DNA of 5,628 nucleotides. Source: Gammaproteobacteria bacterium. GTDB taxonomy: Bacteria > Pseudomonadota > Gammaproteobacteria > Pseudomonadales > Azotimanducaceae_A. The notes under the pieces were generated by a model. That model was not told the origin of the DNA. It did not search any database and worked only from the letters and a program-made list of their open reading frames with translations. The stretch's first letter is position 1. The number at the start of each line of letters is the position of its first letter. The stretch is taken from NCBI GenBank assembly GCA_026713405.1, contig JAPOON010000492.1, forward strand, positions 1-5,628, given 5' to 3'. Shown here in pieces: positions 1 to 5,628 of the stretch. The position numbers and the translations under genes are program-made.

Positions 1-1884
1 GATCTTGGGGTCGGTTGAGTTGCCCGCGTGCCGGTAGCGCTCGTGGCGCACGGCAAGCTGCAGTTCGGCGCGCTCGCCAAGCTGCGTCAGGCTCTCGGTG
101 AACACCGCCCATGTACGCTGGTCTGCCGCTGCGGGAAACTCGCGGATCGGCTGCGGGCCCCCGCCGGCAACGTTCAGCGGGTCCGGCTCGAAGGCATAGG
201 CGAGCTCCCGGTACTGGGCGCCCACTGCCAGCGTGACCGGCCAGCCGTACAACTCGAACGCCTCGCTCGTGCCGACGAGTTCGGCGACGTTCTGAACGCT
301 CTTGGCACGCTCACGCCTGACGCTCTCGAAACGCCTCAGGGTCTCGGCGTCATTGGCAGCGCGGCGCCCGGCCAGAGCCGGCGCGAGGCCGTCCTCCGCC
401 ACGGTCTTGGGCGTGACCAGGTGGGGGGCGACCAGCCGTGTGCCGAAGGAATTCCACATCCCCTCCACTAGCGCGTTGGCAAACTCGGCAGCTATCCAGT
501 GCCGCTCCGAGCGTACGGAGAGGTCTGTCCGGGCGCGCGTAAAATGCCCTTCGCCCGACCACCCTCCCGGTAGTTGGGCCTCGAACCCGAGCACCAGCCG
601 CAGCGTGTCGAACGCCCTGACCTCGTCGCCGGAATTTTCGCCCGCGGCCTCCGCTCCGAGGGGCCGGCCAAAGTAGCCGAGCGGAACGGCCTCGTGCACC
701 GCCGGAACCCAATCGGAGGGCGCGACGTAGGTAAGATTGCCGTCACCCTCGGGGTCGGTCCAGAAGTTGAACGGGTGGTTGGCGGGTACGAAAAACTCGT
801 TGGTTCGCTCGACGTTGCCGTTGAACAGCAGCATGTTGCCGACGCGGTCTGTCACGTCGTTCGACGAGTAACCGACCTCCGAGAAGAGCGTCACCGGGCC
901 AAGGTGGAGGTCAGCCTCGGCAAATACCTGCCCACGCCGCTCCGCGGCGATCATTGTGCGCTGGTCGGAGAAGTCCACGCGGCACAAGGCACCGCTCGAA
1001 TAGCCACCGCCCGCCCGGCATTCCGGGTCTGGAAACAGCGGCGCGTCGAAGCCGCCGACCTGGAACGGGGAATACGACCCGTCGGCGTTGGTCACGGCGC
1101 GCCGGAAGCTGCCCGGTGAACCGCGTCCGGAGTCGAACGAGCCGTCCACGATGTCACCATCGCCGTCCGGGTCGACCGCCCTGGGTATCAACCAGTCGAA
1201 CTCGGTGCGGAAATTCTCGTCCTGTTCGTACCACACCCCGTAGAGGCTGAGATGGCCTCGCTGCCCCTCAAGGCCGGCGGCAAAGCCGAGGTCGTAAGCG
1301 CTGTTGCTGGCGTCCCGGTAGCCCCCGGCGATCTCGACCCCCGTGAAGCCCTTGCGGGTAACGAGATTGGCAACGCCGGCAACCGCCTGGGAGCCGTAGG
1401 TGGCCGAGGCGCCGTCGCGGAGTATCTCGACCCGGTCGATCATGAGCACCGGAAGCGTGTTGATGTCGAAAAAGCTCTGCCCCGCGTCGTTTGAGACCGG
1501 CGCGAAACCGGCGCGGCGGCCATTGATGAGGGTAAGGGTAGAGGAGAGCCCCACGCCACGCAGGCTGAACTGGGAGACGCCCTGAAGATAGGTCTGCTGC
1601 GTTGCCAGGTAGGAGCCGGTGTTGGCCGTTAGGCTGGAGAGAATGTCCACGGGCTGGGCCGCGCCGACAGCCTCGAATGCCGCGGTGTCGAGGATCTGCA
1701 CCGGCGCCCGGCCCTCGTAGACCTCCGCTCTGCGGATCAGGGAGCCAACCACCACGATCTCCTCGATCGCGTGATCGCCGGTTGCGGCGTTGCCCGGGTG
1801 CTGCGCAAATACCGGCCACGCCACCGACAGCGCCACGACGAGGGCGAATGCCGTTGAAGACCGTCGGGTGCGACACCCGTTCAT
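1..1884 (-). CDS. TonB-dependent outer-membrane receptor, C-terminus cut by window edge
   Basis: Read on the minus strand from ATG at 1884, the frame is open for 628 codons and runs off the left edge without a stop. It begins with a signal peptide: Arg-rich start, hydrophobic core at residues 12-26, likely cleavage after VFA at 27. A TonB-box-like segment IEEIVVVGSLIRR follows (residues 40-52). The plug spans about 60-178 and has FSLRGVG (106-112), LINGRR (119-124) and DRVEILRDGASATYGS (150-165). The usual GSDAVAGVVNII is here GSQAVAGVANLV. Barrel strands follow, including VTLAVGAQYRELAY near 560 and LQLAVRHERY near 612. One predicted extracellular loop has Cys289 and Cys301, a pair common in this subclass; another has an acidic D-x-D-x-D-G-D motif at 238-244. 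Relatives are usually 900-1000 residues, so about 300 are missing. A TGA eight codons upstream of ATG 1884, with no other start between, supports this start, although the Shine-Dalgarno is weak. The ligand (siderophore, vitamin, glycan or other) is not determinable. Confidence 0.93.
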   Translation of the reverse strand, partial: MNGCRTRRSSTAFALVVALSVAWPVFAQHPGNAATGDHAIEEIVVVGSLIRRAEVYEGRAPVQILDTAAFEAVGAAQPVDILSSLTANTGSYLATQQTYLQGVSQFSLRGVGLSSTLTLINGRRAGFAPVSNDAGQSFFDINTLPVLMIDRVEILRDGASATYGSQAVAGVANLVTRKGFTGVEIAGGYRDASNSAYDLGFAAGLEGQRGHLSLYGVWYEQDENFRTEFDWLIPRAVDPDGDGDIVDGSFDSGRGSPGSFRRAVTNADGSYSPFQVGGFDAPLFPDPECRAGGGYSSGALCRVDFSDQRTMIAAERRGQVFAEADLHLGPVTLFSEVGYSSNDVTDRVGNMLLFNGNVERTNEFFVPANHPFNFWTDPEGDGNLTYVAPSDWVPAVHEAVPLGYFGRPLGAEAAGENSGDEVRAFDTLRLVLGFEAQLPGGWSGEGHFTRARTDLSVRSERHWIAAEFANALVEGMWNSFGTRLVAPHLVTPKTVAEDGLAPALAGRRAANDAETLRRFESVRRERAKSVQNVAELVGTSEAFELYGWPVTLAVGAQYRELAYAFEPDPLNVAGGGPQPIREFPAAADQRTWAVFTESLTQLGERAELQLAVRHERYRHAGNSTDPKI

Positions 1885-1992
1885 GCCCGGCTGCCCGATA
1901 TTGGCAAATCACCCTGCCCCGGCCGATCAACTGCTACGCCATAGCAAGTCATCCGGCCGTTGCCTCCCTGCAAACTGAGTCGATGGTGTAGC

Positions 1993-2026
1993 CAGGCGGG
2001 GTAACTGACGATCAGGGGCGGTAACT
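1993..2026. repeat. Pair of 14-nt direct repeats, possible operator
   Basis: CAGGCGGGGTAACT (1993-2006) and CAGGGGCGGTAACT (2013-2026) match at 12 of 14 positions and are offset by exactly 20 bp, close to two helical turns, with a 6-base spacer. They lie 109-142 bases upstream of the partial receptor's ATG. Tandem half-sites on one helix face are typical of activator or two-component response-regulator sites, so an operator is plausible. The regulator is unknown. Confidence 0.45.
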
Positions 2027-2054
2027 TGTGCCACTTGCAGATGTTCATCTTCAG

Positions 2055-2083
2055 ATTCTTTACCGGCATGAGCTGATTTGCAA
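2055..2083 (-). promoter_or_regulatory. Weak sigma-70-like promoter candidate for the partial receptor
   Basis: On the minus strand TTGCAA (2083 to 2078) is followed 17 bases later by AAGAAT (2060 to 2055). Each matches its consensus hexamer at 4 of 6 positions. Transcription would start near 2048, giving a leader of about 165 bases before ATG 1884. The 14-nt direct repeats would then lie just inside the transcript start region. Matches this weak occur by chance. Confidence 0.2.
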
Positions 2084-2084
2084 T

Positions 2085-2103
2085 ACCGGCGAGTGCGGCC
2101 GGT
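2085..2103. other. GC-rich hairpin between the receptor genes
   Basis: ACCGGC (2085-2090) pairs perfectly with GCCGGT (2098-2103) around a 7-base loop. On the minus strand it lies about 150 bases after the stop of the second receptor, so it could help end that transcript. It has no following T-run in either direction, so it is not a standard intrinsic terminator. Confidence 0.25.
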
Positions 2104-2254
2104 GCGCAGTCACCGCGCGCCGCACACCGTCAAGCCGACGCCGCTCGTCAACGGTTGCTCGTGGCACTTGTCCTTCACTCCATCGACTCAGACGCCCGGA
2201 CTGCTTCCCGAAAACTGACTTTCGCCACCCTACCCGCGGGAACCGGCTGGCGTA

Positions 2255-4399
2255 TCAGAGGCGCTTTTCGATCCGTACCCCGAACTCGCTGGCGTCGTTG
2301 CTGAGAATCCGCAGCAGATAGTCGCCCGTATTCAGCCGCGCATTGTCGTAGCGCACATCGGCTGCGTTGCGCCCGTAGACCGCCGCCGTCCAGCCGTTAC
2401 CCGGCGCGGCATAGCCAATATGAAAGTTGACCAGGCTTCGACTCCCGATCCGCGTCAGCCGGCCTGCATCGGAACTCGGTTCGCCCCACATTCGGTCGCG
2501 ATACGAGTAGTCGAACCTGGCCGCGACTTCCGCGCCGTTACGCAGCGGCCAGCGGTACTCGGGGCTGATCGAAAATGTCAGCTTCGGCGTGAGCGGCGCC
2601 ACTGGCCTGACGCCCTGACTGCGTTCGACATCGACATGCAGAACCCCGAACGTCAGGTTCAGGCGGAACCTGCCGGTCAGGTACAGCGAGCTCTCCCATT
2701 CGAACCCTGTCGTTTGCTGCCCGACGATCAGATTTACCGTGCTGAAACCCGCCCCGGCCGTTGTGCTCACCTGGTAGGGCAGGTCTTCGTAGCGCGTGTG
2801 GAAGAGCGCCGCACTCAACTCGAGCATCCCCAGCGGCCGTCCCTTCACCCCCACCTCGAAGTTCACGGCCGTGATGTTGTCGCCCGCGGCGAAGCAACCC
2901 GGGTCGACGAACAGGCAGTAGGGCCGTGCGGGGAACTGGCCGGACTGGTAGCCACTCTGCACCGTCGCATAGGCTGCCAGCGTCTCGCTGAAGCCGTAGT
3001 GGGCGGAGAAGTCCCAGCTCGTTTCACGCCATGACCGACGCGCAGACACCAGCCCGGTTCCAACATCCGTGCTTGCCCGCTTCTCGTCCCGGGTTGTTCG
3101 CATGCCCCCGGCAAGCCGCCACCGGTCGGAAACATGCACACCCAGATTGGCGAACACCGCCGTGCTATCGAGTTCCTGGGCCAGTTCGAAACGGCCCTCG
3201 AAGCCGAGGAACACGGTGGGATCCTGAACGTTCTCGCCGTCTTCGTCGAAACGGTAGGCACCGGCCACGAAATCAACGCGGCCGAAAGTGCCGTTCAGTT
3301 GCAGCTCGACGGAAGCCTGGTCCGCTTCGCCACGCTCCGGAAACCGCATGAAGTCATCGAAGAAACCATCGTCATCCAGGCCAGCCTCGTACACGGAGCG
3401 TCGGGCGCTGGCGATCGCCTTCGCGTTCAGCCGCTCGGTCAGCGCCCAATCCGCGGTCAAGGCCACTCCGCGGGCCTCGTTGGTCACCCGGACCTGGTCC
3501 GCCTGGCCGGTGTTGTTGTCGTAGGGGTCGGCGGCGACGTCTGCGTTGCGGTAGCCGGCGGCATGGACCCTGCCTCCCGGCACTTCGTCGATTAGCGTGG
3601 TGTACGGGTTCAGGCCGTTGTTGCCATCATTCGCGTCCGCGGCCAGGGTCAGCCGCAACGCCTCCGCCGGCTGCCAGGCCACCGCCAGGCGGCCGAACAG
3701 CTCTCGCATCTCCCCCACCTCCACCCCGGCGTCCGGCAGGTTGAGAAATTCGCCGGTGCCACCGCGCCGATTGATTCCCGCGTTCAGCGTCAGAGCGACC
3801 TGATCGCTGATGTCCGCATCCGCGTGCAGGTGGGCGTCGATTCGTTGCCGGTTACCGGCCCGGGCGCTCACCCATGCCCCTGGGTCGCTGCCAGGCGGAC
3901 GGGTGACGATGTTGATTGCCCCGCCGATGGAGTTGCGCCCGTAGAGCGTCCCCTGCGGGCCGCGCAGCACCTCGACGCGCTCGATGTTCGACAGGTTCCA
4001 GTGCTGGCCGACCTGCCGGCCCAGGTAGACCCCGTCGACGTAGACGCCGACGCCGGGATCGGTGGTGATCAGATGATCCTGGGTACCGATTCCGCGGATG
4101 AAGGGATTGGCCGACGAGGTGTGCCCGGCGGAAAAGGTCGTGACGTTCAGGTTCGGCACGAACTTGCCGATGTCCACCAGGTCGGCGATACCACGCTCCG
4201 GCAACTCCCGGCCCGTGAATACGGAAAGCGAGGCCGGCACTTCGTAGGCGCTCTGTTCGCGCTTGGCGGCGGTGACGATCACTTCCTCAATCACCAGGTG
4301 CCCCTGCGGCGCGGCCGTGGCGGCGGCCGTGGCCAACTGCAAGGACAGGGCCGCCAGCAACGTACAATTCGAGAGCCCGGCGCACCTGGACGAGGACAC
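2255..4399 (-). CDS. TonB-dependent outer-membrane receptor, second subclass
   Basis: This receptor is about 714 residues from GTG 4399 to TGA at 2255-2257. It should import an unknown ligand across the outer membrane using TonB energy. Visible parts: a hydrophobic signal core at residues 14-29 rich in Ala/Leu, then a TonB box EEVIVTAAKRE (38-48). The plug runs from about 52 to 170, with PFIRGIGTQ (99-107), DPGVGVYVDGVYLGR (114-128), NIERVEVLRGPQGTLYGRNS (138-157) and GGAINIVTR (159-167). A barrel of roughly 530 residues follows. Cys495 and Cys502 form a short loop pair, and YGRNAADVRY (675-684) is the usual penultimate-strand signature. The protein ends in ...RIEKRL, with Leu where many barrels end in Phe. 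The start is uncertain: GTG 4399 gives the most normal signal peptide but has no good Shine-Dalgarno. TTG 4447 (730 residues) and ATG 4513 (752) are in-frame alternatives. The frame stays open to ATG 5011, but that extension looks non-coding. The next gene on this strand begins 370 bases downstream. Confidence 0.93.
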   Translation of the reverse strand: MSSSRCAGLSNCTLLAALSLQLATAAATAAPQGHLVIEEVIVTAAKREQSAYEVPASLSVFTGRELPERGIADLVDIGKFVPNLNVTTFSAGHTSSANPFIRGIGTQDHLITTDPGVGVYVDGVYLGRQVGQHWNLSNIERVEVLRGPQGTLYGRNSIGGAINIVTRPPGSDPGAWVSARAGNRQRIDAHLHADADISDQVALTLNAGINRRGGTGEFLNLPDAGVEVGEMRELFGRLAVAWQPAEALRLTLAADANDGNNGLNPYTTLIDEVPGGRVHAAGYRNADVAADPYDNNTGQADQVRVTNEARGVALTADWALTERLNAKAIASARRSVYEAGLDDDGFFDDFMRFPERGEADQASVELQLNGTFGRVDFVAGAYRFDEDGENVQDPTVFLGFEGRFELAQELDSTAVFANLGVHVSDRWRLAGGMRTTRDEKRASTDVGTGLVSARRSWRETSWDFSAHYGFSETLAAYATVQSGYQSGQFPARPYCLFVDPGCFAAGDNITAVNFEVGVKGRPLGMLELSAALFHTRYEDLPYQVSTTAGAGFSTVNLIVGQQTTGFEWESSLYLTGRFRLNLTFGVLHVDVERSQGVRPVAPLTPKLTFSISPEYRWPLRNGAEVAARFDYSYRDRMWGEPSSDAGRLTRIGSRSLVNFHIGYAAPGNGWTAAVYGRNAADVRYDNARLNTGDYLLRILSNDASEFGVRIEKRL

Positions 4400-4479
4400 A
4401 CGAGGAACAACGCCTGGTTGTGGGATGAGAACGGTTGATCGATCCAAATTTCTACGCAATTCATGCGAAACAACGGCCA

Positions 4480-4485
4480 AGTATA
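4480..4485 (-). promoter_or_regulatory. -10-like hexamer upstream of the second receptor
   Basis: TATACT on the minus strand matches the sigma-70 -10 consensus at 5 of 6 positions and lies 80 bases before GTG 4399. No acceptable -35 is present at 16-18 bases, so the call is weak. If it is real, the ATG at 4513 could not be the start, which would favour TTG 4447 or GTG 4399. A small dyad (CGCA, 5 bases, TGCG at 4455-4467) lies just downstream. Confidence 0.2.
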
Positions 4486-4774
4486 GAGATAGCCGAGTCG
4501 ACCTGGAGGCCATAATCCGCGGACACACGACTTCCTCGAAATCGAAGCGCTGCCTGTGGCCTGCCTCAGCCAGAATTCCGGGGGAACTTGCGGCGGCAGC
4601 CTTTTTTCGGTACCTCACTTGCCTCTGCCGCACCGATGCACACACTTTGGCCGCGGAGCTTCTTCGGGTTCCTCCGGCGTGAGCCGCACGGTCGGAATGC
4701 GGAATCCAGCCGGTTGTTCTGCCGCCAGTAGGCCGAGCGAACGTATCGCGCCGGTTCACACCCTCGACCATGGC

Positions 4775-4800
4775 GTACGGATACTCAGCCTGTCGAAGAC
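4775..4800. repeat. Possible remnant of a dispersed REP-like repeat
   Basis: The stretch ACTCAGCCTGTCGAAGAC at its right end resembles, from memory, a short dispersed intergenic repeat found in many proteobacterial genomes, whose core reads like TGAGCCTGTCGAA. Only one copy is present here, so repetition in this genome cannot be shown. Read as protein, it gives the low-value LSLSK-type peptide typical of such elements. Confidence 0.25.
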
Positions 4801-4950
4801 GGCCGGGGCGACCCGGCGCAGCATCGCCATCAACGGACAGCCGGGCACAGAGTCCCGAGACCGAAAAATCGGCGGACTGGCGCGCAGACGATCGTCCGCC
4901 GTTGACTTCCCTTCCGGTCTGGCTCACAGTCGAAAGTACGTACTGAACGC

Positions 4951-4978
4951 ACAGCTCACCCGAAGTCGGGTCAGCTGT
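4951..4978. other. 28-nt near-perfect hairpin
   Basis: ACAGCTCACCCGA (4951-4963) pairs with TCGGGTCAGCTGT (4966-4978) around AG. That is 12 Watson-Crick pairs out of 13, with a single C-C mismatch at 4957/4972; the innermost A-T would open to make a 4-base loop. No T-run follows on either strand, so it is unlikely to be an intrinsic terminator. It lies far upstream of the second receptor and of the small plus-strand gene, and could be an operator or leader structure. Confidence 0.5.
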
Positions 4979-5029
4979 CGAATACAAAAGCCGATACTCG
5001 TAGGGAGTCATGCCCCGAACGGGCGGTGA

Positions 5030-5044
5030 ATAGGCAGCGCCTAT
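5030..5044. other. Short interrupted palindrome ATAGGC-AGC-GCCTAT
   Basis: Six-base arms pair perfectly around three bases. It sits between the strong hairpin at 4951-4978 and the nested inverted repeat at 5062-5116, adding to the dense dyad symmetry of this gap. A site for a small dimeric regulator is possible, but arms this short also occur by chance. Confidence 0.3.
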
Positions 5045-5061
5045 CTACTTTGCTGTGGAGT

Positions 5062-5116
5062 TCGGTACGTATGGCCCGACGCCAATTTGTGCGTCGGAAA
5101 CCGAAGTACGTACCGA
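5062..5116. repeat. Nested inverted repeats forming a possible 55-nt stem-loop
   Basis: The outer arms TCGGTACGTA (5062-5071) and TACGTACCGA (5107-5116) are perfect reverse complements. Inside them CCGACGC (5076-5082) pairs perfectly with GCGTCGG (5091-5097) around an 8-base loop. The single strand could fold into a 10-bp stem, an asymmetric internal loop (4 and 9 bases) and a 7-bp stem. Its outer arms are also two of the GTACGTAC-type elements, so it may simply be paired protein-binding sites. Confidence 0.45.
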
Positions 5117-5268
5117 GTCAGGTCCATGCACGCGCACTATCCCGAAGAAGCGACGGTTTCAACCGGCCGGGTGCATGAATCCGAGCGTTCCGGTCGCCTC
5201 TTCCCTACAAGCGTTCCGACAACGCCGGCATGGCCAGACTCGCCCGTTTCCCATCGTTCCATGCAATC

Positions 5269-5272
5269 GAGG
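5269..5272 (+). promoter_or_regulatory. Shine-Dalgarno GAGG for the 107-residue protein
   Basis: GAGG lies 9 bases upstream of ATG 5282, within the normal spacing range. It directly abuts the in-frame ATG 5273, which argues against that earlier start. This is the clearest ribosome binding site among the three genes. Confidence 0.55.
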
Positions 5273-5281
5273 ATGTATGCC

Positions 5282-5605
5282 ATGACGAGGCCACGCCGCA
5301 AACCTTCCGATGACGACCAATTCTGGCACGGTATTTCAGTTACCCGGGTAAACCGACGCTATCTGTTCGACGTTCTCGCCCTGGTGATGGCCGACATGAA
5401 ACGCAACGACGGCAGGAGCCCGCCCATGTCGTTCGAGCAGTTCCGGGCGACGGTGTACGGGCACATGGATACGTTGGCCAGGGAGACGAACGCGACAGCC
5501 CGGTATACGAAGATCGACAACAGGCTTCTCAAGTCCAGGATGGATGCGTTTCTCAGGGCTGAGTATAGTCAGGCGGACTTGGCCATCCGGGTTCTGAATG
5601 GGTAG
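5282..5605 (+). CDS. Hypothetical small basic protein, 107 residues
   Basis: I do not recognise this protein. The frame runs from ATG 5282 to TAG 5603-5605. I chose this start because GAGG at 5269-5272 sits 9 bases before it; ATG 5273 is in frame but touches that GAGG. The N-terminus is short and basic (RPRRK, residues 3-7), then acidic DDD at 10-12. The rest looks largely helical: about 24-41 (RRYLFDVLALVMADMKR), 50-70 after a Pro-Pro turn at 47-48, and 78-105 (including DNRLLKSRMDAFLRAEY). It has 19 Arg/Lys against 13 Asp/Glu, no cysteine, no signal peptide and no membrane span, so it is probably a soluble cytoplasmic protein, possibly nucleic-acid binding (inference from charge only). The amino-acid mix is more gene-like than that of nearby chance frames. 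It faces away from the second receptor across an 880-base gap, and the window ends 23 bases after its stop. Confidence 0.7.
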   Translation: MTRPRRKPSDDDQFWHGISVTRVNRRYLFDVLALVMADMKRNDGRSPPMSFEQFRATVYGHMDTLARETNATARYTKIDNRLLKSRMDAFLRAEYSQADLAIRVLNG

Positions 5606-5628
5606 ACGCCCCGGCAGTCACCCGCCCA

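Larger units (their letters stand above)
1975..2191. repeat. 12-nt perfect inverted repeat pair bounding the intergenic core
   Basis: CTGAGTCGATGG (1975-1986) and CCATCGACTCAG (2180-2191) are exact reverse complements, 193 bases apart, both inside the gap between the receptor genes. The match ends sharply on both sides, apart from two more compatible pairs after one mismatch. I see no target-site duplication outside the arms, so a small inserted element is possible but unsupported. Confidence 0.4.
1885..2254. other. 370-base control region between the two receptor genes
   Basis: There is no convincing gene here. The region follows the stop of the second receptor and precedes the start of the partial one, both on the minus strand. 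It holds a weak candidate promoter (2055-2083), a direct-repeat pair (1993-2026), a GC-rich hairpin (2085-2103) and a 12-nt inverted repeat pair (1975-1986 and 2180-2191). A 62-codon minus-strand frame from ATG 2069 ends in a TGA that overlaps the receptor ATG as ATGA, but its composition looks like chance. I saw no strong T-tracted terminator and no Fur-box-like sequence. Confidence 0.6.
4934..5116. repeat. Three copies of an AAGTACGTACYGA-like element
   Basis: AAGTACGTACTGA (4934-4946) and AAGTACGTACCGA (5104-5116) match at 12 of 13 positions in direct orientation. An inverted copy, ATACGTACCGA when read on the minus strand, lies at 5062-5072. The first copy contains the perfect palindrome AGTACGTACT (4935-4944). 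Three related dyads in 183 bases between divergent genes suggest repeated binding sites for one dimeric regulator. This is inference, since no such regulator is encoded here. Confidence 0.45.
4400..5281. other. 880-base intergenic gap without a convincing gene
   Basis: Frames are open here on both strands: a minus-strand extension of the receptor frame back to 5011 and a plus-strand frame at 4556-5029. Their products are rich in Ser, Arg and Gly, lack domain-like order and show no homology I recognise, so I treat both as chance. The left half (4400-4750) shows only a -10-like hexamer. The right half holds a short REP-like stretch (4775-4800), a strong hairpin (4951-4978) and repeated GTACGTAC-type dyads (4934-5116). 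The gap separates divergent genes, so it probably carries promoters for both. A decayed gene is possible but not demonstrable. Confidence 0.55.

Noticed and set aside
28..1991. Long plus-strand frames and an off-frame minus frame at 1268-1930 over the partial receptor
   Set aside because: The true receptor frame is continuous from 1884 to the left edge with signal peptide, TonB box and plug motifs. The others are Arg/Pro-rich shadows.
2209..2224. Hairpin CGAAA-6-TTTCG as a terminator for the second receptor
   Set aside because: Only five base pairs, mostly A-T, with no following T-run.
1885..2254. Fur box controlling the partial receptor
   Set aside because: No stretch resembling the AT-rich 19-bp Fur dyad was found.
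2420..4438. Several long plus-strand frames opposite the second receptor
   Set aside because: They are antisense shadows of a clear receptor gene, a common effect of GC-rich codon use.
4400..5011. A 204-codon in-frame N-terminal extension of the second receptor
   Set aside because: It places a typical signal peptide and TonB box in the middle of the protein, and the added stretch is Arg/Ser/Gly-rich with no domain character. An open frame of this length is easy to get in GC-rich DNA.
4556..5029. A 157-codon plus-strand frame in the gap
   Set aside because: Low-order Ser/Arg/Gly composition, no recognisable motif and no Shine-Dalgarno. It overlaps hairpins and repeat-like DNA.
5060..5118. 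Integron attC site
   Set aside because: The fold-back shape is suggestive, but the required RYYYAAC and GTTRRRY core sites are absent, and no integrase is present.

Overview
The window reads as chromosome from a GC-rich (about 60% or more by eye) Gram-negative bacterium. It carries two complete-looking outer-membrane import gates of the TonB-dependent receptor (TBDR) type, lying one after the other on the minus strand. A proteobacterium is the best guess, because both proteins use the TonB-box and plug wording typical of alpha- and gammaproteobacterial receptors. Nothing here fixes genus or species.

Layout, left to right. Positions 1-1884 (minus) hold the N-terminal 628 residues of a TBDR whose frame is open to the left edge, so its C-terminus lies outside the window. 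Positions 1885-2254 are an intergenic control region. It contains a weak candidate promoter, a pair of 14-nt direct repeats spaced 20 bp, a GC-rich hairpin and a 12-nt perfect inverted repeat pair. Positions 2255-4399 (minus) hold a second, complete TBDR of a different plug subclass, about 714 residues if the GTG at 4399 is the start. Positions 4400-5281 are an 880-base gap with no convincing gene. Its right half is unusually rich in dyad symmetry: a 28-nt near-perfect hairpin, three copies of an AAGTACGTACYGA-like element and a nested inverted repeat. Positions 5282-5605 (plus) hold an unrecognised 107-residue basic protein with a well-placed ribosome binding site.

The two receptors should each bind a ligand outside the cell and pass it through the outer membrane, powered by TonB-ExbB-ExbD, none of which is encoded here. 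Their ligands cannot be read from sequence. They belong to different subclasses and are separated by 370 bases with apparent control elements, so I infer separate regulation. The small plus-strand gene diverges from the second receptor across the dyad-rich gap, so that gap could control both. No CRISPR array, RNA gene, transposase or defence module was seen. The most unusual material is the non-coding structure at 4934-5116 and 1975-2191.
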